Below are positions 14,769-22,226 of a stretch of DNA of 23,787 nt, piece after piece (the first letter of the stretch is position 1; each line of letters starts with the position of its first letter). A program made the translations under genes and the position numbers. This DNA is from CAZYXZ01 sp964651395 (lineage in GTDB: Bacteria; Actinomycetota; Actinomycetes; BP-191). Below the pieces are notes generated by a model. The model was given only the letters and a program-made list of their open reading frames with translations, searched no databases and was not told the origin of the DNA. The stretch spans positions 1 through 23,787 of the forward strand of contig CAZYXZ010000050.1 in NCBI GenBank assembly GCA_964651395.1, read 5' to 3'.

Positions 14769-15812
14769 GTGCGACCTCCTCGACTGGCCCGTGCTCTGCT
14801 CCCGGCCGGCACCCGGCGCCGGGCAGCCGCTGCTCGGATCCTCGGTCGCTCCGGCGAGCTGCCCGCCGAGGGGCCGCCGCCCGTGCCCGTGCACCTGTCG
14901 GCGCGGTTTCTCAGCGCGCCACCGGACGCGGACGAGGAGTTCCGTCGCGCCCTGGCCGACCTGCTGGCGCTGCGCGTCGGGCTGACTGGCGCGGAGTACC
15001 TCGCAACGGAGGAAGGCGCCGAGGACTTCGAGGCACACGTCCACGGCCGGCTCGCGCGGAACCGGAACGAGATCGTCCCGTGGGTCGACAGCCTGCGACC
15101 GCTCGCGAGCAGTCGTGTGCTCGAGGTCGGCTGCGGCACCGGCTCGTCCTCCTTGGCGCTCGCGGAGCAGGGCGCGACGGTGCTGGCGATCGACGTCGAG
15201 CAGGAGCCGCTGGCGCTGGCCGAGCACCGCCTCAGGGCGGCCGGGGCGGACGGCGTCCGGTTCCGCCGGCACACCGCCGCGGAGCTGGCCGGCCTCGGTG
15301 CGGCGGGGGACTTCGACGTGGTCATGTTCTTCGCGGTGCTGGAGCACCTGACGCTGGCCGAGCGCCTGTCCGCGATCCGCCAGGCGTGGGACCTGCTGCC
15401 GCCGGGGGGCATGCTGCAGGTCTTCGACACCCCGAACCGGCTCTGGCCCTACGACGAGCACACGTCGCTCGCGCCGTACTTCCACTGGCTGCCCGACGAC
15501 CTCGCGATCCGGTACGCCGGCTACACGCCGCGCGCGGGTTTCGCCGCGCTCGGCCCGGAGCCGACACCCGACGCCCACCACTCGCTCGCGCGCTGGGGCC
15601 GCGGCATCAGCTTCCACGACTTCTGCGTCGCGCTGGCCATCGAGCCGGCCGCCTTCCCGGCGACGACCAGCCTCCTGGAGTTCCAGGCACGACCCCACTG
15701 GGGCATGTGGCCCGAGGACGCTGTCGTCGTCGACACCCTGCGCCGGTTCGCTCCACACATCCCGGTCGGCTTCTTCCTGCCCTCACTCGACCTGGCGATC
15801 ACGAAGCCCTGA
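14769..15812 (+). CDS. SAM-dependent methyltransferase
   Basis: The protein has up to 347 residues. The class I methyltransferase core has VLEVGCGTG (motif I, glycine loop 121-125), then VLAIDVE (acidic loop), FDVVMFFAVLEHL (motif II region) and LLPPGGMLQVFDTPNRLWP. The PPGG-VFDTPN region resembles Methyltransf_11/23-type enzymes. The C-terminal 120 residues (HWLPDDLAIRYAGYTPRAGF ... RPHWGMWPEDAVVVDTLRRF) probably form the substrate part; the substrate is not evident. The first 40 residues are Arg/Ala/Pro-rich and poorly ordered, so the true start may be a later GTG near 14884-14890. Confidence 0.85.
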   Translation: MRPPRLARALLPAGTRRRAAAARILGRSGELPAEGPPPVPVHLSARFLSAPPDADEEFRRALADLLALRVGLTGAEYLATEEGAEDFEAHVHGRLARNRNEIVPWVDSLRPLASSRVLEVGCGTGSSSLALAEQGATVLAIDVEQEPLALAEHRLRAAGADGVRFRRHTAAELAGLGAAGDFDVVMFFAVLEHLTLAERLSAIRQAWDLLPPGGMLQVFDTPNRLWPYDEHTSLAPYFHWLPDDLAIRYAGYTPRAGFAALGPEPTPDAHHSLARWGRGISFHDFCVALAIEPAAFPATTSLLEFQARPHWGMWPEDAVVVDTLRRFAPHIPVGFFLPSLDLAITKP

Positions 15813-15820
15813 CCGCACGC

Positions 15821-16864
15821 TCAGCTGAGCAGTGCGAGTGCTCGGGGCGGGTCGCCGGTGATGGTTCGTCCCTGCGGGTTGGTGGCGGTCCACGATCCGT
15901 CGGGGCCGCGGGCGAGTGACCAGCCTCGGTGTTGGAGCGTGTGGTGGAAGCGGCACAGGAGTGCGAGGTTGGCCAGGTCGGTGGGTCCGCCGTGTCCCAG
16001 GGGGTGAGGTGGTGGGCGTCGCACCAGCGGTGCGGGCGGTGGCAGCCGGGGAACTCGCAGCGCCCGCCGCTGCGGGCGACCAGCGCGCGGCGGATCGCGG
16101 GGCTGATCACGCGGGTGGCGCGGCCGACGTCGAGGATCTCGCTGCGGCCGTTCATCATGATCCGCACGATCGCCGCGTCGCAGGCGAGCTGCGCGATGTA
16201 GGTCATGTCGAGGATCTCGTTCCAGTCCCCCCGCCCGGCGCCGGGTTGGTTGCCGGTGAGCGCCTCGGCGGTGAGGTGAATGTGCAGGTGCGGCTTCTCA
16301 CCGCCGTAGTCGGGTAGCTGGCCCGAGTCGAGGCAGATCCGGGCCATCTCGCCGAGCGCGTCGTGGCGGCGCTGCGCCGGGGTGCGGTCATCCCGGCGAA
16401 GGTCTTGCTCGCGTGCAGCTTCCGCGCGTCCTCGGCGTAGGAGGTGTCCTTTCCGGCGAGCTCCTTGTCGACCTGCGCGCGCCAGTGCCGGGCGGCGGTG
16501 GTGAAGTCCGCGGCGTCCAGGCGCCTGGCCAGGGTGACCAGCAGCCCCTCACCCTCGGCGACCCGCTCTGCTGCCACGCCCATCGTCGCGGTGACCGCGG
16601 CGCGGACATGCCCCGCGCCGCCGCCTCGCCGGGCGCCAGGTGCGCCTTGTGCCGCAGCCAGGCCACCGGGCCCGTATAGCCGTCGGCGAAGAACGCGTTG
16701 CCGCGGTCCATCGCCGCGATCCGCCGCAGCACCTGCGCGTCGAGCTCGGCCTGCACCCGCAGCAGCTCGAGCAGCTCCTCGTTGTCCGAGCCCAGACCGG
16801 CGTGCACCGGCTGCGCCGCGAGCTCCTTCACCGCCAGCCGGACCTGCTCAATCTGCTCGAACAT
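15821..16864 (-). pseudogene. DUF222/13E12-type HNH endonuclease gene, three frameshifts
   Basis: The reading frame changes three times. The frame-1 part runs from ATG 16864 (upstream GGAGGAG ribosome site): MFEQIEQVRLAVKELAAQ ... AQVLRRIAAMDRGNAFFADG ... HKAHLAPGEAAAR. The frame-2 part has VTATMGVAAERVAEGEGLLVTLARRLD ... DARKLHASKTFAG. The frame-3 part has RICLDSGQLPDYGGEKPHLHIHLTAEAL ... SGGRCEFPGCHRPHRWCDAHHLTPW. The frame-4 part has GHGGPTDLANLALLCRFHHTLQ. Together they give DUF222 followed by a canonical C-terminal HNH domain with CxxxxC and HH...H residues. The shifts fall at G runs (minus strand) at 16611-16614, 16392-16394 and 15996-15998. Adding one G at each site restores an intact gene of about 348 codons plus stop. 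It is either a decaying copy or affected by base-calling errors in homopolymers. Confidence 0.85.
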
Positions 16865-16957
16865 ACGTTCTATTCTCCTCCACCAGACCGACCAATCAAG
16901 GCCTCGAGAAAATCTGTGGAGAAGCAATTTTCCGTTGGGGCGCACCCGTTTCAGCCG

Positions 16958-17866
16958 CTAGAGCTGAGGCATCACGGTGCTGGCTATGAGCTCCAAGTGG
17001 GCCACGTCGGAGAGGTCGAGCATCTGGAGGTAGAGCCGCGTCGCGCCGGCCTCGGCGAAGCGGCCGATCCTGTCGACGACCTCGCCCGGGGTCCCGCCGA
17101 GCGCGTGCTCGCGCAGGATTGCCGGGTCGTGCCCGATCGCCTTCGCCCGCCGGGCCACCTCGGCGTCGTCGCGACCCACGCACGTCACCTGCGCTGCTGA
17201 GTAGCGGAGATCCCGGCCGGCCGCCGCCTCGCGCACCCGCTCGAACTGCCTCGCCGTCTGGGCCAAGGGATGGAAGGGCACGTTGAACTCGTCCGCGAAC
17301 CGCGCCGCGATGGCCGGCGTCCGGCGCGGTCCCGCTCCCCCGATGATGATCGGCGGCCGCGGTCGCTGGACCGGCTTGGGCAGCGCCGGCGAGTCGGCCA
17401 GCTGGTAGTGGTTCCCGGAGAACGAGTACGGCCCGTCCGCCGCCCAGAGACCGGTGACGATCTCCAGCTGCTCCTCGAGCCGGTCGAACCGCTCCCGCAT
17501 CGGCGGGAACGGGATGCCGTAGGCGCGGTGCTCGGCGTCGTACCAGCCGGCGCCCAGCCCCAGCTCGACCCGGCCACCGCTCATGGCGTCCGCCTAGGCG
17601 ACGGCGATCGCCAGTACGCCGGGCAGCCGGAAGGTCGCGGACGTCACGAGGGTGCCGAGCCGGATCCGCGACGTCTCCCGGGCGAGCGCCGCGATCGTCA
17701 GCCATGCGTCGGTCGGCCCGGGCAGTCCGTCGAACGACTGCATCGTGAGGAAGTGGTCGGAGCGGAAGAACGCGTCGAAGCCGGCGGCCTCCGCCGCCTG
17801 CGCGTAGCGCAGCTGGTCGTCGTACGTCGCGCCGTGCTGCGGCTCGACGAAGACCCGCAGGTCCAC
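16958..17866 (-). pseudogene. LLM-class (F420-dependent type) oxidoreductase with in-frame TAG
   Basis: The N-terminal 90 codons (MDLRVFVEPQHGATYDDQLRYAQAAEAAGFDAFFRSDHF ... TSRIRLGTLVTSATFRLPGVLAIAVA) end in a TAG at 17594-17596. The same frame continues at once with ADAMSGGRVELGLGAGWYDAEHRAYGIPFPPMRERFDRLEEQLEIV ... RPRPPIIIGGAGPRRT ... to the normal end. Relatives carry Gln at the stop position (VAQxDAMSGGRVELGLGAGW), so a CAG-to-TAG change explains the break. The whole would be about 302 residues, normal for LLM-class flavin or F420-linked oxidoreductases with a TIM-barrel fold. ATG 17584 could restart translation 3 codons later, but the fragment would lack the first third of the barrel. 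It begins 2 bases after the polymerase gene, so it shares its transcript. Confidence 0.85.
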
Positions 17867-17868
17867 GG

Positions 17869-18951
17869 CTACTCCTCAGCCGGCACGACGTGGCCGCTGT
17901 CGTCCCCTTGGGGGACGACCATGCCAACGGTGTCCGGGCGGGACTTGCTGGGTTGGACGCGCTTGGGCTCGCCGGGCTGTTTCGCGTAGTTGGGCGGCCA
18001 GGGCGCGTCGCCGAGTCCTTCCTTCTCGTCGCGGTCGGCCAGCTCGAGCAGCGTGTCGAGCGAGTGGTGCACGTCGTCGATCGACCTGTGCAGGTCGCCG
18101 AGCTCCGCGAACCGCGCCGGCATCGTCGCGATCGTGAAGTCGTACATCTCGAAGTCGGCGATCTCGTCCCAGCGCAGCGGCGCGGACACCGGCCCCTTGC
18201 GATCCGCGCGGACCGAGTACGCCGAGGCGATGGTCCGGTCGCGGGCGTTCTGGTTGTAGTCGATGAACACCTTCTCGCCGCGCTCTTCCTTCCACCACTT
18301 GCTGGTGACGTCGTCGGGCATGCGGCGCTCGATCTCCCGCGCCAGCGCCAGCGCGGCGCGACGGACCCGGTGGAAGTCCCACGTCGGCTCGATGCGCACG
18401 TAGATGTGGATGCCGCGCTTCCCCGACGACTTCGGGAAGCCGACGATCCCGATCTCCTCGAGGTACGCGTGCACCTCGGTCGCGACCCGGCGGACGCGCT
18501 CGAACTCCACGCCGGGCTGCGGGTCGAGGTCGATGCGCAGCTCGTCCGGATGGTCGACATCCGCGCGCCGCGCAGGCCACGGATGGAAGTCCATGTTGCC
18601 GAGGTTCGCCGCCCACGCCAGGTCCGCGACATGCGTCGGGCACAGCGCGTCGGCATGCCGGCCGGACGGGAAGGACACCCGCACCGACTCGATCCACTCC
18701 GGCCGCTTCTCCGGGATGCGCTTCTGGTAGATCGCCTCGCCCTCGGCCCCGTCGACGTGCCGCTTCAGGTACGTCGGCCGCTCGCGAATCCCGCGCAGCG
18801 CACCTTCGCCCACGGCGACGTAGTAGTTGACCAGGTCGATCTTGCGACCGCTGCCCTCGGCGAGGCCGGTGAAGTAGACCTTTTCCGGGTTGGAGACGCG
18901 CACGTCGAACCCGTCGACCTCGATCTCGACTGCCGGTGACGGAGTCGCCAT
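17869..18951 (-). CDS. LigD-type DNA primase-polymerase (PolDom), stand-alone
   Basis: The protein has 360 residues. It is an archaeo-eukaryotic primase-type polymerase, as in the polymerase domain of LigD and in mycobacterial PolD. The catalytic motifs are present: D141 and D143 in RIDLDPQPG, the SSGKRGIHIYV motif with H182, and D231 in VFIDYNQNARD. The N terminus has VRVSNPEKVYF and LVNYYVAVGEGALRGIRERPTYLKRH, typical of this family. After about residue 300 comes a charged extension (PPNYAKQPGEPKRVQPSKSRPDTVGMVVPQGDDSGHVVPAEE). It should add nucleotides, preferably ribonucleotides, at breaks before ligation. No ligase or phosphoesterase domain is attached. It lies 11 bases after the 60-aa membrane protein at the end of the haem cluster. 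Confidence 0.93.
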   Translation of the reverse strand: MATPSPAVEIEVDGFDVRVSNPEKVYFTGLAEGSGRKIDLVNYYVAVGEGALRGIRERPTYLKRHVDGAEGEAIYQKRIPEKRPEWIESVRVSFPSGRHADALCPTHVADLAWAANLGNMDFHPWPARRADVDHPDELRIDLDPQPGVEFERVRRVATEVHAYLEEIGIVGFPKSSGKRGIHIYVRIEPTWDFHRVRRAALALAREIERRMPDDVTSKWWKEERGEKVFIDYNQNARDRTIASAYSVRADRKGPVSAPLRWDEIADFEMYDFTIATMPARFAELGDLHRSIDDVHHSLDTLLELADRDEKEGLGDAPWPPNYAKQPGEPKRVQPSKSRPDTVGMVVPQGDDSGHVVPAEE

Positions 18952-18962
18952 GGCAGCAGAAA

Positions 18963-19145
18963 CTACCCGGAGCCCGGGGTCACGGACGTGACCACGGGTG
19001 GGGTCTGCGGCGAACGCTCGGGGATGCGCTCGTCGCTGAGCACGTTGATGACGACGAAGAGCGCCGCCACCGCGACGATGATGGCGAGGGTCGCCTTCCA
19101 GCCGGTGACCCCCCGGGTCCCAGACCCGGCAGGGGCGTCGCTCAC
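18963..19145 (-). CDS. 60-aa single-pass membrane protein between hemQ and the polymerase gene
   Basis: The protein has 60 residues from a GTG whose bases overlap the hemQ stop (GTGA). A polar N terminus (SDAPAGSGTRGVTGWK) is followed by one membrane segment (ATLAIIVAVAALFVVINVL) and a short Pro/Ser/Thr-rich tail. No known domain is recognised. The overlap suggests coupled translation with hemQ. The coding call rests on this overlap, the clear membrane segment and the exact fit into the gap. Confidence 0.65.
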   Translation of the reverse strand: MSDAPAGSGTRGVTGWKATLAIIVAVAALFVVINVLSDERIPERSPQTPPVVTSVTPGSG

Positions 19146-19849
19146 GGCAGGTCGGCGACGATCTCGGCGAGCGGCCGGCGGACGCCGGTGAAGAAGGGGA
19201 CCTCGAGCTTCGTGTGCAACCGCGTGGCCGAGCCGCGCAGGTGGCGGACCAGGTCGACGATGCGGTGCAGCTCGTCCGCCTCGAACGCGAGCAGCCACTC
19301 GTAGTCGCCGAGTCCGAACGCCGCGACCGTGTTGGCGCGGACGTCGGGGTAGTCGCGGGCCATCTGGCCGTGCTCGGCGAGCAGAGCGCGGCGCTCGTCC
19401 GGGTCGAGCAGGTACCACTCGAGCGAGCGGACGAACGGGTAGACGCAGACGTACTGCTTCGGGTCCTCGCGGCGGACGTACGCCGGGATGTGGTTGCGGT
19501 TGAACTCGGCCGGCCGGTGCAGCGCGACCGCGGACCACACCGCGTCGAGCGAGCGGCCGAGCCCGGTCTGCCGGAACCGGTTGTACGTCGCCTGCAGCTC
19601 GTCGACGTCGGGACAGGTCCACCACACGAGCAGGTCGGCGTCGCCGCGGTAGCCGGACACGTTGTACGTGCCGCGGGTGTAGACGTCCTTCGCGAGCGCC
19701 GCTTCGAGCAGCGCGTCGGCCTCTGCCGCGGCCGCCTCGCGCGCACCGTCGTCGAGCCGCGCGGTGTCCGTGCGACCGCGGAACACGGCGTACATGCAGT
19801 AGAGGAGCTCTTCGTTGAGCTCGCGGGCGGACTTCGTCGACTCGGCCAT
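19142..19849 (-). CDS. hemQ: HemQ / ChdC coproheme decarboxylase
   Basis: The protein has 235 residues of the chlorite-dismutase fold. It converts coproheme to haem b by two oxidative decarboxylations, the last step of the coproporphyrin-dependent route. Family marks are YCMYAVFR, YNVSGYRGDADLLVWWTCP, YVCVYPFVRSLEWYLL with Y137 as the likely catalytic tyrosine, LLAEHGQMARDYPDV with H160 as the likely haem ligand, and ANTVAAFGLGDYEWLLAFEADELHRIVDLVRHLR. The start ATG at 19849 leaves a 29-base gap after hemY. Its presence beside hemY and hemH says this organism makes haem through coproporphyrin rather than protoporphyrin. Confidence 0.95.
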   Translation of the reverse strand: MAESTKSARELNEELLYCMYAVFRGRTDTARLDDGAREAAAAEADALLEAALAKDVYTRGTYNVSGYRGDADLLVWWTCPDVDELQATYNRFRQTGLGRSLDAVWSAVALHRPAEFNRNHIPAYVRREDPKQYVCVYPFVRSLEWYLLDPDERRALLAEHGQMARDYPDVRANTVAAFGLGDYEWLLAFEADELHRIVDLVRHLRGSATRLHTKLEVPFFTGVRRPLAEIVADLP

Positions 19850-19878
19850 GGGCCAAGCCTAACCGGCGGTCGGCGGGC

Positions 19879-21291
19879 TCAGCGCAGCCGGCGGGCGAGG
19901 TGGCTGACGACGCGTGCGCCCGCTGTCTGGCCGGTGCGGATGCAGGCCGGGATGCCCACGCCCTGGTACGCCGCACCCGCCAGCGACAGCCCGGTGTGCG
20001 GGTCCAGCGCGGCGTTGATCGCGGCGACCCGTGCCGCGTGGCCGACGGCGTACTGCGGCAGCGCGTCGAGCCAGCGCGTGACCAGCGAGTCCACCGGGTC
20101 GGCGCGCACCGTGAACGCCTCCTTGAGCTCGGCGTGGGCGCGCGCGACGAGCTCGTCGTCGTCGAGCGAGAGAGCCTCCGCATCACCGTGCTTGCCGACC
20201 GACGCGCGGACGACGAGCGCGTCGCCGCCGCGCAGGTGAGCCCACTTCGCGAAGGAGAACGTGCAGCCCTTGACCAGCCGCTGCTCGCGGTCGGGCACGA
20301 GGAAGCCGCTCGAGCCGGCCGGCCCGGCCAGCGAACGGCGCGGGTACGCGAGCGCGACGACGCCGACCGACGCGTACTCCACGGTCTCCAGCTCGGCCGC
20401 GGCCTTGGGCACCACGGTGCGCAGCAGCCGCGCGGCCGACGGGGCCGGGCAGGCGAGCACCACCGCGTCCGCGATGATCGCGGTGCCGCCGGCGAGCGTC
20501 ACGCGCCAGGCCGCCGGGCCGAGCCGCTCCAGCGCCGCGGCCCGTACGCCGAGCCGGATGTCCGTGTCGCCGAGCGACGTCACCACGGCATCGACCAGCC
20601 GGCCCAAGCCGCCCGGCACGGAGTGGAACACCGGCGACGCCAGGTCGGTCTGCGCGCGGCCCTTGCGCACGCCGCGCAGCAGGCTGCGGTGCTCACGCGC
20701 GATCTCGCCGAGCTGCGGCACGGCGGAGAGCAGGCCGAGCGACTCGGTCCGCCCGGCGTAGATGCCGCCGACCATCGGGTCGACGAGGCCGGCGACGACG
20801 CCCTTGCCCAGGCGCCGGCCGACGTAGTCACCGATCGCGACGTCGTCGACGAGCGGCTTGCCCGGGAGCAGCCGGTCGGCGTACGCGCGCAGGGCGGTCC
20901 GCATCGGCACGACCTGCGTGCGCAGCAGCGGCCCGATGCCGGCCGGGACGCCGTACACGGTGCCGGCCGGGAGAGGGCGCAGGCGGCCGCGCGCCCAGAC
21001 GTGCGCGCGCGTCGCCGCGGGGCTGACCAGCTCGTCGCCGAGCCCGACCTCGCGCGCCAGATCCCGAGCCTCGGGCACGCGCGCGAGGAACGCGTCCGCG
21101 CCGACGTCGAGGTCGTGCCCGGCGAAGGGGACCGTCAGGATCTTCCCGCCCAGCCGGTCGGCCGCCTCGAGAAGGGTGATGTGCGCGCCCGGCGCGTCGG
21201 TCCGGATCGCATGCGCCGCGCTGAGGCCGGCGATCCCCCCGCCGATCACGACCACGTGCGGTGCGCGCGGCCGGTCCATCTGGTCAGGCAT
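19879..21291 (-). CDS. hemY: Coproporphyrinogen III oxidase / protoporphyrinogen oxidase (HemY, CgoX)
   Basis: The protein has 470 residues. It begins with the FAD-binding fold VVVIGGGIAGLSAAHAI, then TLLEAADRLGGKI and GADAFL. Further marks are PLPAGTVYGVPAG, DYVGRRLGKGVVAGLVDPMVGGIYAG (typical of HemY) and, at the C terminus, NAALDPHTGLSLAGAAYQGVGIPACIRTGQTAGARV, which closes the FAD site. In organisms with HemQ this enzyme oxidises coproporphyrinogen III to coproporphyrin III. The start ATG 21291 overlaps the ferrochelatase end by 8 bases; an ATG 4 codons later (21279) is possible. It is the third haem gene of the row hemE-hemH-hemY-hemQ. Confidence 0.93.
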   Translation of the reverse strand: MPDQMDRPRAPHVVVIGGGIAGLSAAHAIRTDAPGAHITLLEAADRLGGKILTVPFAGHDLDVGADAFLARVPEARDLAREVGLGDELVSPAATRAHVWARGRLRPLPAGTVYGVPAGIGPLLRTQVVPMRTALRAYADRLLPGKPLVDDVAIGDYVGRRLGKGVVAGLVDPMVGGIYAGRTESLGLLSAVPQLGEIAREHRSLLRGVRKGRAQTDLASPVFHSVPGGLGRLVDAVVTSLGDTDIRLGVRAAALERLGPAAWRVTLAGGTAIIADAVVLACPAPSAARLLRTVVPKAAAELETVEYASVGVVALAYPRRSLAGPAGSSGFLVPDREQRLVKGCTFSFAKWAHLRGGDALVVRASVGKHGDAEALSLDDDELVARAHAELKEAFTVRADPVDSLVTRWLDALPQYAVGHAARVAAINAALDPHTGLSLAGAAYQGVGIPACIRTGQTAGARVVSHLARRLR

Positions 21292-22219
21292 CGGCGGCGG
21301 CCGCCCGCACTCGGGCCGCGAGCGCGGCCAGCACCGCGGCGTTGTCGTTGAGCATCGCCGTGCGCGCGAACGCGATGCCGCACTCCGCCGCCACGTCGCG
21401 CGCGACGACGTCGAGGTCGTAGAGCACCTCGAGGTGGTCGGAGGTGAACCCGCAGGGGCAGACGACGATCGCCGGACATCCCTCCGACGCGCGGTCGCGG
21501 ATGACGTCGAGGATGTCCGGGCCGAGCCACGGCGTGCCGGTCCGCGTCGCGCTCTGCCACCCCGTCGACCAGCGTCCGAGACCGGCCAGCGTCGCGACCG
21601 ACTCCGCGGTCGCGCGCACCTGGTCGGGATAGGGATCCGCGGCGTCGACCGCCGCCTCCGGCAGCGAGTGCGCGGTGAAGACCACCTCAGGCTCCCCGTC
21701 GAGCTTGCTCGGCCCACCGTCGGTCAATGCCGCGAGCGCGGCCGCAGTGGCGGTCGCGAGGAACTCGACGTAGTCCGGCTCGAGGTGCCACGACTCGATC
21801 GTGGTGACCGGTACGCCGAGCCGCTCACCCGCGGCGGCGGCGCGGGCGGCGTACTGGCCGACGCTCGCCCGCGCGTAGTGCGGTGCCAGGACGAGACCGA
21901 CGATGCGCTCGACACCGGCGGCAGCCAGCGCCGCGACGCCGTCCTCGACGAACGGCGGCGCGTGCTTCATGCCCAACGCGACCGTCCACCGGTCCGGCTC
22001 CGCGGCGTCGAGCGCGCGCTGGAGCTGCCCGCACTGCCGCTCGGTGATCTCGCGCAGCGGCGACCAGCCGCCGATCGCGTCGTAGCGGTAGAGCAGCTCG
22101 GCCAGCTGCTCCTCCGACGGGGCGCGGCCACGGCGGATGTCCGTGTAGTAAGCAGCCACCTCGTCGCGCGATGCCGGTGTGCCGTAGGCCATCGCGAGCA
22201 GACCGCGTCGTCCCGGCAC
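21284..22219 (-). CDS. hemH: Ferrochelatase (coproporphyrin ferrochelatase, HemH/CpfC)
   Basis: The protein has 311 residues from GTG 22219. It inserts Fe(II) into coproporphyrin III in the HemQ route. Marks are GLLAMAYGTPASRDEVAAYYTDIRRGR at the N terminus, LVLAPHYARASVGQY with the catalytic His, VVFTAHSLPE, and VVCPCGFTSDHLEVLYDLD with the conserved Glu. GTG 22219 is chosen because the next ATG (22192) would cut off the first beta strand (GLLAMAYGTP). Another GTG at 22234, overlapping the hemE stop, is equally possible. It sits between hemE and hemY with almost no gap. No clear ribosome site is seen, which suits translational coupling. Confidence 0.92.
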   Translation of the reverse strand: MPGRRGLLAMAYGTPASRDEVAAYYTDIRRGRAPSEEQLAELLYRYDAIGGWSPLREITERQCGQLQRALDAAEPDRWTVALGMKHAPPFVEDGVAALAAAGVERIVGLVLAPHYARASVGQYAARAAAAGERLGVPVTTIESWHLEPDYVEFLATATAAALAALTDGGPSKLDGEPEVVFTAHSLPEAAVDAADPYPDQVRATAESVATLAGLGRWSTGWQSATRTGTPWLGPDILDVIRDRASEGCPAIVVCPCGFTSDHLEVLYDLDVVARDVAAECGIAFARTAMLNDNAAVLAALAARVRAAAADA

Positions 22220-22226
22220 CTGACGA

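Noticed and set aside
15821..16864. Programmed frameshifting in the DUF222-HNH gene
   Set aside because: Three separate sites would be needed, none with a typical slippery heptamer and downstream structure, and this family is not known to use recoding.
16865..16957. Possible promoter for the DUF222-HNH gene in this somewhat AT-richer gap
   Set aside because: TTGATT followed after 17 bases by AGAATA can be read on the minus strand, but the -10 match is poor and it overlaps the ribosome site, so I do not list it.
17594..17596. TAG coding for pyrrolysine in the LLM-class gene
   Set aside because: Relatives have Gln here, no pyrrolysine genes are seen in the window, and no such use is known for this family. 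A point mutation is simpler.
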